In this document: one piece after another, positions 29,505 through 39,600 of the stretch
Position numbering within the stretch: the first letter of the stretch is position 1
Layout of the letters: each line of letters begins with the position of its first letter
Source: CAZNKU01 sp045654805
Lineage (GTDB): Bacteria; Bacillota; Clostridia; Monoglobales; Firm-18
Reading direction: 5' to 3'
Length of the DNA: 41,902 bases
Assembly: GCA_045654805.1 (NCBI GenBank)
Contig: JAZOOD010000071.1
Coordinates: 1-41,902, forward strand
The notes under the pieces: generated by a model
The model's database searches: none
What the model saw: the letters and a program-made list of their open reading frames with translations, nothing else
Told to the model about the DNA's origin: nothing
Position numbers and translations under genes: made by a program

Positions 29505-30503
29505 TTATAGCTGTGCTCCACCTACACTTGCAATTTCATCAAGTGCAAGTTCGACTGATTTAACACCTTCGCTAAGTGGTGCAACTTCAAGAGGCTCGTT
29601 TGCTGTAAGCTTTTCAACAAAATATTTGAGTTCATTGTAATATCCGCCCAGACTTGAAACATTACCTCCTATTTCATTATCACCTGTAAATTCAGAGATA
29701 ATTTCCGGCTTTATAACACCACCGTCATTTAAATAAACATTAAGACCATTTGCATCATTTACAACAGTCGCTCTTTCAAATTTAACACAAAAACCTGCAG
29801 TGAACGGGAAGTCAGCAGGATAATCCCAGCAGCTTTCAACTGAAACCACAGCGTCACCATATGTAAAGGTAGTGAATATCTGTTCTATAATACCCTTTTC
29901 ATTTCTTGCAGCATCAGAATGGAATGAATCAGGCTCTCCCATCATATAACGCATAAAATCAACATCGTGTATGTGTAGATCAAGTGCAACAGAACCGCTA
30001 CATTCAGCCTTGTGAAGCCAATTATCCCAAGCCCATGTTGGTGTGTTTGAAAGTCTTTTAAACACTGCTGTTTTAATTTCACCGTATTCCTTTTTGTCTG
30101 CAACTTCCTTAAGCCACTTGTATTCGTCCCACAATCTAACAACCTGACCCACCTGAACATTTGCACCTGTTTCCTTCTGTGTTTCAAGAAGCAGTTTACC
30201 TTCTTCCTTTGTAAGACATACAGGTTTTTCAATAAATACATTTTTAACTTTTTTCATCGCCTTAACGGCATGTTCAGTATGTAAATATGTAGGCAAACAT
30301 ATATCTATTATATCAACATCAGCCTTTTCAATCAATTCTTCACCGCTTGAAAAAATCTGTGCACCGTGTACCTTTGCAATTTCCTCTGCTTTTTCCGGTC
30401 TTACATCAGCTACTGCAACTATCTCAACACCATCAATTACCTTGTAGCATGCAGAATGCATACCGCCCATAAATCCGCAACCTATTAAACCAACCTTAAG
30501 CAT
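29505..30503 (-). CDS. Gfo/Idh/MocA oxidoreductase
   Basis: A 332-residue oxidoreductase of the inositol 2-dehydrogenase-like group. It has GLIGCGFMGGMHS (dinucleotide site), IEKPV with EKP at 92-94, and a catalytic-type DLHIHDVD (175-182) with the Asp-x3-His pair of the family. No Cys insert is present, so it is a distinct subfamily from the other oxidoreductase of the operon. It follows the first TIM-barrel gene by 5 bp and so forms a tight pair with it. Confidence 0.92.
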   Translation of the reverse strand: MLKVGLIGCGFMGGMHSACYKVIDGVEIVAVADVRPEKAEEIAKVHGAQIFSSGEELIEKADVDIIDICLPTYLHTEHAVKAMKKVKNVFIEKPVCLTKEEGKLLLETQKETGANVQVGQVVRLWDEYKWLKEVADKKEYGEIKTAVFKRLSNTPTWAWDNWLHKAECSGSVALDLHIHDVDFMRYMMGEPDSFHSDAARNEKGIIEQIFTTFTYGDAVVSVESCWDYPADFPFTAGFCVKFERATVVNDANGLNVYLNDGGVIKPEIISEFTGDNEIGGNVSSLGGYYNELKYFVEKLTANEPLEVAPLSEGVKSVELALDEIASVGGAQL

Positions 30504-30508
30504 AGTAA

Positions 30509-31345
30509 TTACCTCCCTAAAATCTTATCCATTGCATTGGATGTGTTATACAAAATTGTTTCAGGATAATGTGTATATGGCGGAAGCATTTCCGCAGTTA
30601 CCCAATTATCATATCCAATATTTTCAAACTGTTCCATTACCTTTGGCCAATTTACATCACCAGAAAGTAAATCAACAAATCCACAAAGACTTCCTGCCTC
30701 TTTTCTGTAATCTTTAAAGTGAACCTTCTTAATTCTCTTGCCCAAAACCTTTACCCAATGTTCAGGATGTCCTATATAAACTACATTACCAACATCAAAG
30801 TACGAGCCAACATATTCACTTCCAACCTTATCAATAAAGTCTGCCATTTCCACAGGGGAAAGTAAAAACTTGTTCCATACATTTTCTATACCAATAGAAA
30901 CCTTAAGTTCTTCTGCATAAGGAGCAAGCTCTTTAAGTGCTGAAAGTGCTCTTTCATATGCTACATCATATTCTACAACTTCACTTGCAGGGTCAAAAGC
31001 AACATCCACCGCACCAGGTACAACTAAAATTGTGTCACAACCGAGCCAAGATGCAACCTGAAGTTGTTTCTTCGTAATTTCCTTTGCCTTGTTTCTGTTT
31101 TCTTCCTTGCTGGAAGTATAGTTATATGTCCAATAAAGTCCGCTTGCAACACTGTAAAGTTCTAAACCGATCTTATCCGCCATCTCTCTTATTTTCAACA
31201 TATCCTCTTTTGTTGACGTCAAGGAAACATCCCCTGTTTCATCAAGTGCAAGCTCAATTCCATCAAAACCCGCATCCTTTGCAAGCTTCATATTTTCCTC
31301 TAAATTACTGCCCGCAAAAGACCATATACTTATACCTTTTTTCAT
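30509..31345 (-). CDS. TIM-barrel sugar isomerase/epimerase (first copy)
   Basis: A 278-residue sugar-phosphate isomerase/epimerase-type TIM-barrel protein. Metal ligands are in place: Glu154 (GIENVWNKF), Asp184 (SYFDVGN), His209 (KVHFKDY) and Glu252 (TAEMLPP). It is similar in layout to L-ribulose-5-phosphate 3-epimerase and D-psicose 3-epimerase families. It is the first gene of the operon, divergent from the AraC gene. I start at the ATG at 31345 with AAGGG 9 nt upstream. Confidence 0.9.
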   Translation of the reverse strand: MKKGISIWSFAGSNLEENMKLAKDAGFDGIELALDETGDVSLTSTKEDMLKIREMADKIGLELYSVASGLYWTYNYTSSKEENRNKAKEITKKQLQVASWLGCDTILVVPGAVDVAFDPASEVVEYDVAYERALSALKELAPYAEELKVSIGIENVWNKFLLSPVEMADFIDKVGSEYVGSYFDVGNVVYIGHPEHWVKVLGKRIKKVHFKDYRKEAGSLCGFVDLLSGDVNWPKVMEQFENIGYDNWVTAEMLPPYTHYPETILYNTSNAMDKILGR

Positions 31346-31492
31346 ACCAAACATCCCTTTCTATTAATTATTAACAAAACCTATATTGACTTTTACTATA
31401 ATTATGATATAATAACCATGAGGGAAAGTAAATGTTTTTTTTTAGTCCAAAAGTTCACTTTTGTAAACAAATAAGTTTTGCGAGGTATATTT
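31346..31492. promoter_or_regulatory. Divergent control region of the sugar operon and AraC gene
   Basis: On the plus strand a promoter TTGACT (31386-31391), 16-bp spacer, TATAAT (31408-31413) serves the AraC gene. An inverted repeat CAAAAG-N4-CTTTTG (31448-31463) lies in its leader. On the minus strand I find no good -35 for the sugar operon, which fits activation by AraC. The operator assignment is inferred. Confidence 0.55.
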
Positions 31493-32389
31493 ATGAACAA
31501 AAATACAAGCAGGCCTGAATATATAAAGCACAAGTTGATAAATGTTATTAACGTCAGCAAGATAGTTACTATACACTATCATGAATTTGATAAAAACTTT
31601 AATTTCTCAGGAGAAAGCCATGATTTTTGGGAATTAGTTTATGTTGACAGCGGAACAGTTTTTGTAACTGCTGCTAAAGAAACACATACTCTTAATAAAG
31701 GTGAACTCATATTTCACAAACCAAATGTATTTCACACAATTTCCGCAAACAAAAAGTCTCCTGCAAATGTTTTTGTAATATCCTTTGTATCAACTTCAAA
31801 AAATATGATGTATTTTAAAAACAAAAAATTTGTTCTTCCTGACAAATTAAGACCTTATATAGAAATTCTTTTAAAAGAAGGCAGAAAAACATTTAATTTA
31901 CCTTTTAAAAATTTGGAATTAAAGGGACTAAATCTTAATGAAAACCCACCATTTGGCGGTCAGCAAATAATACGTACTACACTTGAACAGCTTTTAATTT
32001 TACTGATAAGGACACAAATAAACGATTCAGACAACATTAATATTTTTCCGAGTAAAGACGGAATGGACAACCATTTGGTCGATTCTGTCATAAAATTACT
32101 TAATGAAAATATTTACGGAAAAATAAGTGTAGATGAAATATGTAAGGAACTTAATTACAGTAAAACATATATTTCAAAGATTTTTAATAAAATCTGCGGT
32201 TGTACAATAATAGAATATTATACAAATTTAAAAATCAAAGAAGCAAAATTGCTTATCAGAAAGAACATTTATAACATCAGTCAAATTTCAGATATGCTTT
32301 GTTTTAATAATCCACATTATTTTTCAAGAGTGTTTAAAAAATACATTAATATGACCCCCCGTGAATATCAATACTCGGTGTCCAAGTAA
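31493..32389 (+). CDS. AraC-family transcriptional regulator
   Basis: A 298-residue AraC/XylS regulator. The N-terminal cupin-like sensing domain (about 15-160) includes HDFWELVYVDSGTVFV and KGELIFHKPNVFHTI. The C-terminal double helix-turn-helix (about 195-298) shows SVDEICKELNYSKTYISKIFNK and ISQISDMLCFNNPHYFSRVFKKYINMTPREY (in segments). I start at the ATG at 31493, behind GAGGT. It is divergent from the TIM-barrel/oxidoreductase operon and is the obvious candidate to activate it in response to its sugar. Confidence 0.93.
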   Translation: MNKNTSRPEYIKHKLINVINVSKIVTIHYHEFDKNFNFSGESHDFWELVYVDSGTVFVTAAKETHTLNKGELIFHKPNVFHTISANKKSPANVFVISFVSTSKNMMYFKNKKFVLPDKLRPYIEILLKEGRKTFNLPFKNLELKGLNLNENPPFGGQQIIRTTLEQLLILLIRTQINDSDNINIFPSKDGMDNHLVDSVIKLLNENIYGKISVDEICKELNYSKTYISKIFNKICGCTIIEYYTNLKIKEAKLLIRKNIYNISQISDMLCFNNPHYFSRVFKKYINMTPREYQYSVSK

Positions 32390-32498
32390 AGCTCAACCAA
32401 AAGTTGATATTTGGATATATATTTTTTTAACATAAGCCTTTATAGTTGTATTTTTTTAGTATATAATAGGTTTAAAGTAAAATTAGGAGTAAAAGATT

Positions 32499-33929
32499 AT
32501 GCATAACTTTCATACCGAAAAAATAAAAGAACTTAGAAAATCTTGCGGAATGTCCCAAAAAAGTCTTGCTGAAGCATTGGGGGTAAGCGATAGGGCGGTT
32601 TCAAAATGGGAACTTGGATTATCAAATCCATCATCCCAAAATATGTTACATTTATCAAAAATATTTAATGTACCGTTTGAATATTTTATCAGCAGTCCAA
32701 CTGTCAACAAAACAGTTAAAAAAGCTGACGGTATGGAGTCAATAACCGAACTTTATAAAATCGGCAGAGGGCCTTCCAGTTCGCATACGATAGGTCCTGA
32801 AAAGGCGTGTATTACTTTTAAAGAAAAAAATCAGGATGCTGATAAATTTAAAATAGTTCTTTACGGTTCTCTTTCAAAAACAGGAAAAGGGCACGGAACA
32901 GATGCAGTAATTAAAAAAACTATGGCACCAACACAGTGTGATGTAGAATTTAATTATGTCGAAACAAACCTCCCTCATCCTAACACTATGGACATTTTTG
33001 CATACAAAGACGGAACGGAAATTGATAAATCAAGGGTTTTGAGTGTTGGCGGCGGAAGCATTGTATTTGATGATAACGAAGTGGAAAAACCTAAAAAAAT
33101 ATATAACAAGTATAAATTTACAGATATCGCCGAATACTGTAAGGACAAATCCATACGTATATGGGAATATGCCGAGCAAAATGAAAATACTGACTTCTGG
33201 GAATATATGAAAAATGTCTGGGATGCAATGAAAAAATCTATTAAAAACGGCATTGAGGACGAAGGTATTTTGCCAGGCGGACTTGAAGTACAGAAAAAGG
33301 CTAAATCACTTTTTAACAATCAACATATTGACGAAACTGCTGAAACAAGGGAAAACCGTATGGTGTGTTCATATGCATTTGCAGTAAGTGAACAAAACGC
33401 ATCCGGCGAGAAAATTGTTACTGCACCGACTTGCGGTGCAGCAGGTGTTTTACCTGCCGTTCTTTATTATCAACAGCAAAAAAATAAATTTACTGATGAA
33501 CAAATTATACACGCACTGGCTACTGCCGGAATAATTGGAAATCTGATAAAAACAAATGCATCCATATCAGGTGCTGAATGTGGATGTCAAGCAGAAATCG
33601 GAAGTGCTTGTGCTATGGCTGCAGCAGCTCTTGCAGAGCTTTTTGGACTTAACATTGATAAAATTGAATATGCGGCCGAAATTGCTATTGAGCATCATTT
33701 GGGACTAACTTGTGACCCAATATGCGGACTTGTACAAATACCTTGTATTGAGAGAAATGCAGTAGCTGCTATGCGTGCCATAAATGCAGTTAATCTTGCA
33801 AGCTTTTTATGGGATACACGAAAGATTTCATTCGATAAAGTAGTACAAACTATGAAAGAAACCGGTCATGATTTGTCTTCATCATACAAAGAAACATCTG
33901 AGGCAGGTCTAGCAAAAATTAAATTGTAA
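32499..33929 (+). CDS. XRE-L-serine ammonia-lyase fusion
   Basis: A 476-residue fusion of an XRE-type DNA-binding domain (about 6-62; GMSQKSLAEALGVSDRAVSKWE) to a complete iron-sulfur L-serine dehydratase. The enzyme has both its beta part (GRGPSSSHTIGP, 89-100) and its alpha part (EGILPGGLE, TAPTCGAAGVLPA, GAECGCQAEIGSACAMAAAAL). Cys363, Cys405 and Cys416 keep the 42- and 11-residue spacing of the cluster ligands of the Legionella enzyme (Cys343, 385, 396), so the 4Fe-4S site appears intact. It should convert L-serine to pyruvate and ammonia. The XRE domain suggests self-control by serine or cluster status, but this is inferred. Confidence 0.93.
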   Translation: MHNFHTEKIKELRKSCGMSQKSLAEALGVSDRAVSKWELGLSNPSSQNMLHLSKIFNVPFEYFISSPTVNKTVKKADGMESITELYKIGRGPSSSHTIGPEKACITFKEKNQDADKFKIVLYGSLSKTGKGHGTDAVIKKTMAPTQCDVEFNYVETNLPHPNTMDIFAYKDGTEIDKSRVLSVGGGSIVFDDNEVEKPKKIYNKYKFTDIAEYCKDKSIRIWEYAEQNENTDFWEYMKNVWDAMKKSIKNGIEDEGILPGGLEVQKKAKSLFNNQHIDETAETRENRMVCSYAFAVSEQNASGEKIVTAPTCGAAGVLPAVLYYQQQKNKFTDEQIIHALATAGIIGNLIKTNASISGAECGCQAEIGSACAMAAAALAELFGLNIDKIEYAAEIAIEHHLGLTCDPICGLVQIPCIERNAVAAMRAINAVNLASFLWDTRKISFDKVVQTMKETGHDLSSSYKETSEAGLAKIKL

Positions 33930-33934
33930 ATACA

Positions 33935-33965
33935 AAGCAACAGTGAATTCACTGTTGCTTTTTTT
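33935..33965 (+). terminator. Terminator of the XRE-serine dehydratase gene
   Basis: A 13-bp perfect stem AAGCAACAGTGAA/TTCACTGTTGCTT followed by a run of Ts, 6 bp past the stop. Confidence 0.92.
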
Positions 33966-34096
33966 ATCTTACAGGAAATTACTACTTTTATGTTGTAATT
34001 TCCTATAATTACATAATATTCTACCTTAATCCATTCAAGAATGAGGAACAAGGGAATTGAAGTGTTTTCAAAACACTTTTTTTACAAAATATAACC
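33966..34096. repeat. Gene-free stretch with two further hairpins
   Basis: AGGAAATTAC (33973-33982) and its exact complement (33995-34004) form a hairpin. A second hairpin, AAGTGTTT/AAACACTT with a TTTTTT tail (34060-34083), looks like another terminator. There is no coding frame. Confidence 0.6.
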
Positions 34097-34125
34097 TTGC
34101 AAAAATTTACATAATTTGATATACT
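34097..34125 (+). promoter_or_regulatory. Promoter of the phosphohexomutase gene
   Basis: TTGCAA (34097-34102), a 17-bp spacer and TATACT (34120-34125), about 30 bp before the start codon. Confidence 0.7.
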
Positions 34126-34157
34126 TTATCTATATATTATAAAAAGGACTGATGAAA

Positions 34158-35654
34158 ATGTTAACAAAAGAATGGGCCGCTTTAAAAAACGGCAGCGATA
34201 TACGCGGTGTTGCGAGCGAGGGTATTCCGGGTGCCGCTGTAAATTTAACTGATGATGTAGTTTCAGCTATTGCAAAAGCTTATGTTGTATTTTTAACAAA
34301 AAAATATGGTATAAAGCCTGATGAAATAACCATTTCTATCGGACATGACAGCCGCATTTCCGCTAAGCGAATAAAAAATGCTTGTATAGAATCAATTACA
34401 CAAAGCGGTGTAAATGTGATGGATTTTGGTCTATGTACTACACCGGCTATGTTTATGAGCACTGTAGACGAAGAATTGAATATATTTGCATCCATTATGC
34501 TTACAGCCAGTCACTTACCCTTTAACCGTAATGGGATGAAATTCTTTACGCGCGAGGGCGGTCTGGAGGGCAGTGACATTTCTGAAATTCTTTCATATGC
34601 TCAGGACGGTGAATATGTATCAGCCGATTCTTCAGGTAAGGTAACTGATTATGACTATCTTTCACGATATGCAAAGCATATTACCGAACTTATCCAGCAT
34701 GAAACCGGTCTTGATGTTCCATTTAAAAATATGAAAATTGCAGTTGACGCAGGAAACGGTGCCGGCGGTTTTTATGCAGAAAAGGTTTTGAAAGCATTGG
34801 GTGCTGATGTTAGCGGAAGCTGTTTCCTTGAACCCGACGGAACATTCCCAAACCACATTCCAAACCCTGAGGACAAGGATGCTATGGCTGCTATTTCTAA
34901 AGCTGTACTATCTTCTCAATCAGACCTGGGTGTTATTTTTGATACAGATGTGGACCGTGCGGCTATAGTAGATGATGCAGGTCGCGAAATTAATAAAAAT
35001 AAACTTATTGCTCTTATTTCCGCAGTATTATTGGAAGAAAAGAAAGGTACTATTGTTACTGACTCTGTAACATCCACAGGCCTTGCAGAATTTATCAGCA
35101 AGGACTTGGGCAGTATACATCACAGATTTAAACGAGGTTATAAAAATGTTATTAATGAAGCAAAACGTCTTAATGCTGAAGGCTCATACAGTCCGTTGGC
35201 TATTGAGACAAGCGGACATGCCGCACTTTTGGAAAACTACTTTCTCGATGACGGTGCTTACCTTGTAACAAAGCTTTTGATTAAAGCTGTTAAAATGCGT
35301 GCAGAAGGACGCAAACTTACTGAATTGATTGAAAACTTAAAAGAACCTGAAATTTCAATCGGTCATCGACTAAATCTAACCAGTGAAGATTTCAAAACTG
35401 ACGGTCTGAAAATACTTGATGATTTAAAAACAACAGTTGAAAATTCAGAGAATATGTCTTTGGAAGAACCTAATTATGAGGGTGTTCGTGTAAATATTGG
35501 AGACGGTTGGTTTTTGCTTCGCCTATCCCTACATGATCCGCTGATGCCATTGGATATTCAATGTAACAGTCAGGAATATTTGGATGCAATTTACGCATTT
35601 TTAAAGAGATTTTTATCCGGTTATAATTGTATTGATATTACTCCATTATCATAA
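34158..35654 (+). CDS. Phosphohexomutase (phosphomannomutase/phosphoglucomutase family)
   Basis: A 498-residue alpha-D-phosphohexomutase, interconverting hexose 1- and 6-phosphates. It has the catalytic-serine loop TASHLP (116-121, Ser118), the metal loop DTDVDR (262-267), VDAGNGAGG, and a sugar-recognition loop read as ETSGH where many relatives have GEMSGH or GEQSGH. TASHLP in place of the usual TASHNP is a variant. I start at the ATG at 34158, nine bases after AAGGA; the ATG six bases earlier is too close. Whether mannose or glucose phosphate is preferred cannot be told. Confidence 0.92.
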   Translation: MLTKEWAALKNGSDIRGVASEGIPGAAVNLTDDVVSAIAKAYVVFLTKKYGIKPDEITISIGHDSRISAKRIKNACIESITQSGVNVMDFGLCTTPAMFMSTVDEELNIFASIMLTASHLPFNRNGMKFFTREGGLEGSDISEILSYAQDGEYVSADSSGKVTDYDYLSRYAKHITELIQHETGLDVPFKNMKIAVDAGNGAGGFYAEKVLKALGADVSGSCFLEPDGTFPNHIPNPEDKDAMAAISKAVLSSQSDLGVIFDTDVDRAAIVDDAGREINKNKLIALISAVLLEEKKGTIVTDSVTSTGLAEFISKDLGSIHHRFKRGYKNVINEAKRLNAEGSYSPLAIETSGHAALLENYFLDDGAYLVTKLLIKAVKMRAEGRKLTELIENLKEPEISIGHRLNLTSEDFKTDGLKILDDLKTTVENSENMSLEEPNYEGVRVNIGDGWFLLRLSLHDPLMPLDIQCNSQEYLDAIYAFLKRFLSGYNCIDITPLS

Positions 35655-35664
35655 GCAAAAACAG

Positions 35665-35707
35665 GGGGCTGTAGCAAAAGATTTTATAATCATTTTGCTA
35701 CAGCCCC
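35665..35707. terminator. Bidirectional terminator between phosphohexomutase and M55 genes
   Basis: A 15-bp perfect stem GGGGCTGTAGCAAAA/TTTTGCTACAGCCCC with a 13-nt loop between two converging genes. The T runs are short on both sides. Confidence 0.82.
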
Positions 35708-35728
35708 GTTTCTGTATAATTTATTGTT

Positions 35729-36529
35729 TTACAAAATAGAAATTATACTTTCTGCTGTTTTTAAATTGCCTGCCCTTGTATAGGCATCAATTACCTTAAA
35801 AAAGTTGCCGTCCATATCAATAAGCTTTGCATGGGTTGCTGTATCTGTTCTTTTATACCTAATTTCAAAATTTACCGGTGTCTTTAAAGTAAAGCATTTC
35901 ATTTCGTCAAGTCGCTTTACGGCATTCTGAACACCGTTGTATATTTCCTTAACTACAGCTTTGGGATGTTTACTTAATATTCGTGTATAGGCAAAAGATT
36001 GTTTTGTTTCTACACTTTCAATCCACGGCATTATTCCCTTTGCCTCAGCAACACATTTATCATCACCTGATACAAAGATTACAGGAACACCCTTTTCACC
36101 TGCAATAGCACCGTCTATACCTACTTCGCCTAATTCTGTTCCATTAAGTTTAATATACTGATATTTAACGCTGGAATAAGTATGTGCAAGTACAGCCTCT
36201 CCGTTTGATGCCATTGCGTGGTATCCAATCATAACAACGCCAGAAAAACTATCATCAAGTACAGGATAACGTGTACCAACAGTAGCACCAACTGCAATTT
36301 TACACCTTTCATCTAATTCATCATAATTAAGACTGCAACCTCTACCGTGATTGTCCCATACAATAACCTCTTCTGCACCGCATTCAAACAACCCGCGAAC
36401 TGCAGCGTCGGCTTCTCTTGTGGCCTGCTTGCGTACAAATTCGATATTAAAAGAATCCTCCACATTTCCTTCACAGGGACCATATGCACAAGCCACGCCC
36501 TCCAAATCAACAGCTACCATAAATTTCAT
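35729..36529 (-). CDS. M55 (DppA-type) peptidase
   Basis: A 266-residue M55 family zinc aminopeptidase; the Bacillus model DppA cleaves D-Ala-containing dipeptides. Metal-site residues are in the expected places: Asp8 and Glu10 (VAVDLEG), His61 (WDNHGRG), His104 (IGYHAM) and Glu135 (GEVGIDG). No signal peptide, so the enzyme is cytoplasmic. No dipeptide transporter is adjacent. The usual context suggests recycling of peptidoglycan or D-amino-acid peptides. Confidence 0.92.
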   Translation of the reverse strand: MKFMVAVDLEGVACAYGPCEGNVEDSFNIEFVRKQATREADAAVRGLFECGAEEVIVWDNHGRGCSLNYDELDERCKIAVGATVGTRYPVLDDSFSGVVMIGYHAMASNGEAVLAHTYSSVKYQYIKLNGTELGEVGIDGAIAGEKGVPVIFVSGDDKCVAEAKGIMPWIESVETKQSFAYTRILSKHPKAVVKEIYNGVQNAVKRLDEMKCFTLKTPVNFEIRYKRTDTATHAKLIDMDGNFFKVIDAYTRAGNLKTAESIISIL

Positions 36530-36563
36530 ATAATTCGTCTCCTTTAATACATTGCGTATTATT

Positions 36564-36599
36564 AAAATAGCACTACGGCCGAAACCATAATGCTATTTT
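36564..36599 (-). terminator. Terminator of the heparinase-type gene
   Basis: On the minus strand AAAATAGCA with TATGG pairs with CCGTA and TGCTATTTT around a 6-nt loop, followed by a TTTTAATAAT tail, 50 bp past the stop. Confidence 0.8.
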
Positions 36600-36650
36600 C
36601 TATTTTAAATAAATTTTAAATAATATTAATAAACTTGATGTAAATTAAAA

Positions 36651-39600
36651 TTATTTAATTGTAACCTCTGCTTTCTCAGCATAAGGTATAGCAGAAGTCA
36701 AACTGTCAAGCAAAAATGCTCTCGCTTTATATCCCTGCATCAAATATGTTGAATCAAAAATTTCATTAGATAAATATCCGTTACTGTCTAATTCCTTATC
36801 AGTCCACAATTTCACAAGTGAACCTTCTTCATTGAATACTGCTGTAACAAGACATAAACTGTCATAACTACCTATAATTTTAATCTTTGATTTTATAGCT
36901 GAAGTTGTAGCATCAAGTTCAATAATCGGCCAAGCATATACCGGATTATCAATATTTAAGCAATGTGACATTCTGATATTATCATACTTTGTTACAACAT
37001 CAGTATCTATACCCTCTATATTGATTATACGTTGTTTCCAATTCAACTCATCAGCATCAAGAGTTAGCTCATTTTTATAGTAACATACGTTTTTATATAT
37101 TCCGTAAAGATTAATATAATACTTTCCTTCAGTTGTATTGTATCTAACTTTCATAACATAGTTAATTGTATGCCATGAACCAGAGGATATTTCTGCATAT
37201 ACTGATTTTTCAGCACCTTCAACTTCACCTGCATAGTCCGAATTATTTATATCAACATCAAACCAAAGCTTTCCATCTTCAATATACGAATTGATTAGTA
37301 TGTCATTACTTCTGCTTGTATCTGCTAATCTAATACCATCCCATCTCTTCGAAGCTTCTGTACCATTAGGTATATAAATATCGTACGATGATGTCAATAT
37401 GTATTCAGCATCATCTTTGTTAACATATGTACCAAAGGCTTGATTTGTGGTATTTACCATATACGTACCATATTTCTCGGTATTGGTACCTTTAGCAGTT
37501 GTAACAACAAGAGCGCTATCATCATTTTGTCTGACTTCACCCTTAAAAGTACTAGTCCTCTTCGATGTACCACTGCGAACCAATTTTTTTGAAGCTAAAG
37601 CACCTTCGCTTGATACAGAAAATGTATCTGTCGTTGCTGCTGTTGACAAGCCATCAAAATCTATAAGGCTCAAATCTGTTGTCAAATCAGGTTTATATTC
37701 TTCACCTGCTGTAGCAATAACAATTTCGTCCATATATGTTGTTACATTACTGTTCTGCATAAATATAACTTCATATAAAGCGAAAAGCTCCGAATAATCT
37801 ATGTCACCTGTACCGCAGAATATTTTTTCTCCATCAATATATACTCCGCATATCAGCTTACCATCTGTACCACGGTATGCCCTGTATTCAACAGTTGCCC
37901 AGGTACCCGGTGTATAGCTTGCACTCTTATTTTCCACAGGCGTTAACCCTACAAGGTCGCTTACTGTAAATTTACTGTCAGCGTACTTTATAGTTACTGA
38001 TGTAGGATCTGTACTAGTAGAATTTGAAGTAGAAAAAATAGGTTTAAAGATTCGTTCTGCTGACACATTAGCATCAACAGGTATCTTTATATCGTATTTG
38101 AGGACAAATACCGGTTTTTCTTTTAAGTAATCTATCAATGAGGTTTTGTAGCCGCTAAGTAGATAGGTATATGAATTTTTCCAATAATATTCATTATATT
38201 CACCATTTTCATAGCCAACACTTACTAATTCTCCGTTACCGGCTTCTTTGTTATCATTCTTTCTTGTTGAAAGCGCAAAGGTCTTTCTAGATGAAGAACC
38301 TGTGCTTGGGTTAATAATACTGCTGCTTGTTATAGGTGTTGCACCAGGATTTTCACCGCCAAAATACGAAAGAACAGTCATTGATGAATCTATTCCGGAT
38401 TCTGACATACTTTGTTTTAAAACGGACCAATCACCATAATACCAGTAATTACCATTCTTACTTGCAGATTGTACAACCTCGCCGTTAAATGTTGAAGAAG
38501 TTGTTGAATCTGTATACAAGGCAATATTTTTAAGCCCGTCAACAGTTAAGCTGTTTGAATCAACAATATTATCTGAAGAAAATTCCATACCAAAAGGCTT
38601 ATCTCCACCTGATGAAATTTCAGTAACATTGCCTGAAGAATAATCTACACCAAAAGTCTTTTCTCCGTCTGATGATTTGAAAATATATTCATATTTAAAA
38701 TCATCCTTCTTTACATATGAGGCATCGTATACAAAGAAATCCAAAAGCTTACCGGATGCATTTTCGTGAATAAGTATTGTTGATGCATCTGTCTTATAAT
38801 CACCTAGAGTAATTTCTTGTTTTTGATCAATATCATTCAAATGATAATAGTAGTATGTATCCACAATTCCTGTAGCAGGATCCGTGATTTTTATACTAAA
38901 TGCATTTGCACCGTTACCTTCTACAGGTGTATTAATAACAGTTGTTTCTATTGTACGGTCCTGTCCTTCTTCTAAAGGATAAAGAACTGTTCCATATTTT
39001 ACGTCTGTATTGCTTTTTCTTTCATATACGCCCTTTTTATTATTAACATAACTACCTGTTGCAGGACAGTATAAAGAATCGTCAAGTCGTTTATCAGACA
39101 TACCTGCAGCATCTACAGGAGCAACAATTATATTTGCGCCTGATTCAAAATTACTTCTGAACTCATTTTTATCAGAAATATAGATATTAGAGTCGGGAAG
39201 CATATGCCAGTGTTGTGTAAATACATTTTCTTTAGTAGTATCAGAAGCCAGAATATAATCCGAAACTATAAAGAATTTCTGCTTTTTAAGGAACAATACA
39301 TTACGTTCAAAATTGGAAGCATTCTGAACATAAGCGTAAGTATATGTTGCGTGATCATAAAGGTCATTAATCTCCATTTCATCCACAACGCTGTCCTGCC
39401 CAGTTGAACCGTAAATATTTCCTCCATTAACAGTTATTGTATTGTGTGATGCACCTGCTTTAACCTCAGCATATTTTGAGTCAGTAAGAATACTTGCATA
39501 AGATGGGTCAACCAACAGATTTTTACCATAAGCCATAAGTACAACACTCATCTGGTCATTATGCTTGTGGCTGGAAGCATCACCTTTTGCAGTAAATGCA

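Noticed and set aside
27371..31354. In-frame ATG exactly nine bases before the chosen start of three genes in the sugar cluster
   Set aside because: It arises because GGGATG overlaps the ribosome site itself; those ATGs have no site of their own. Similar GTG pairs occur at asnS, spoIIIAA and mglC.
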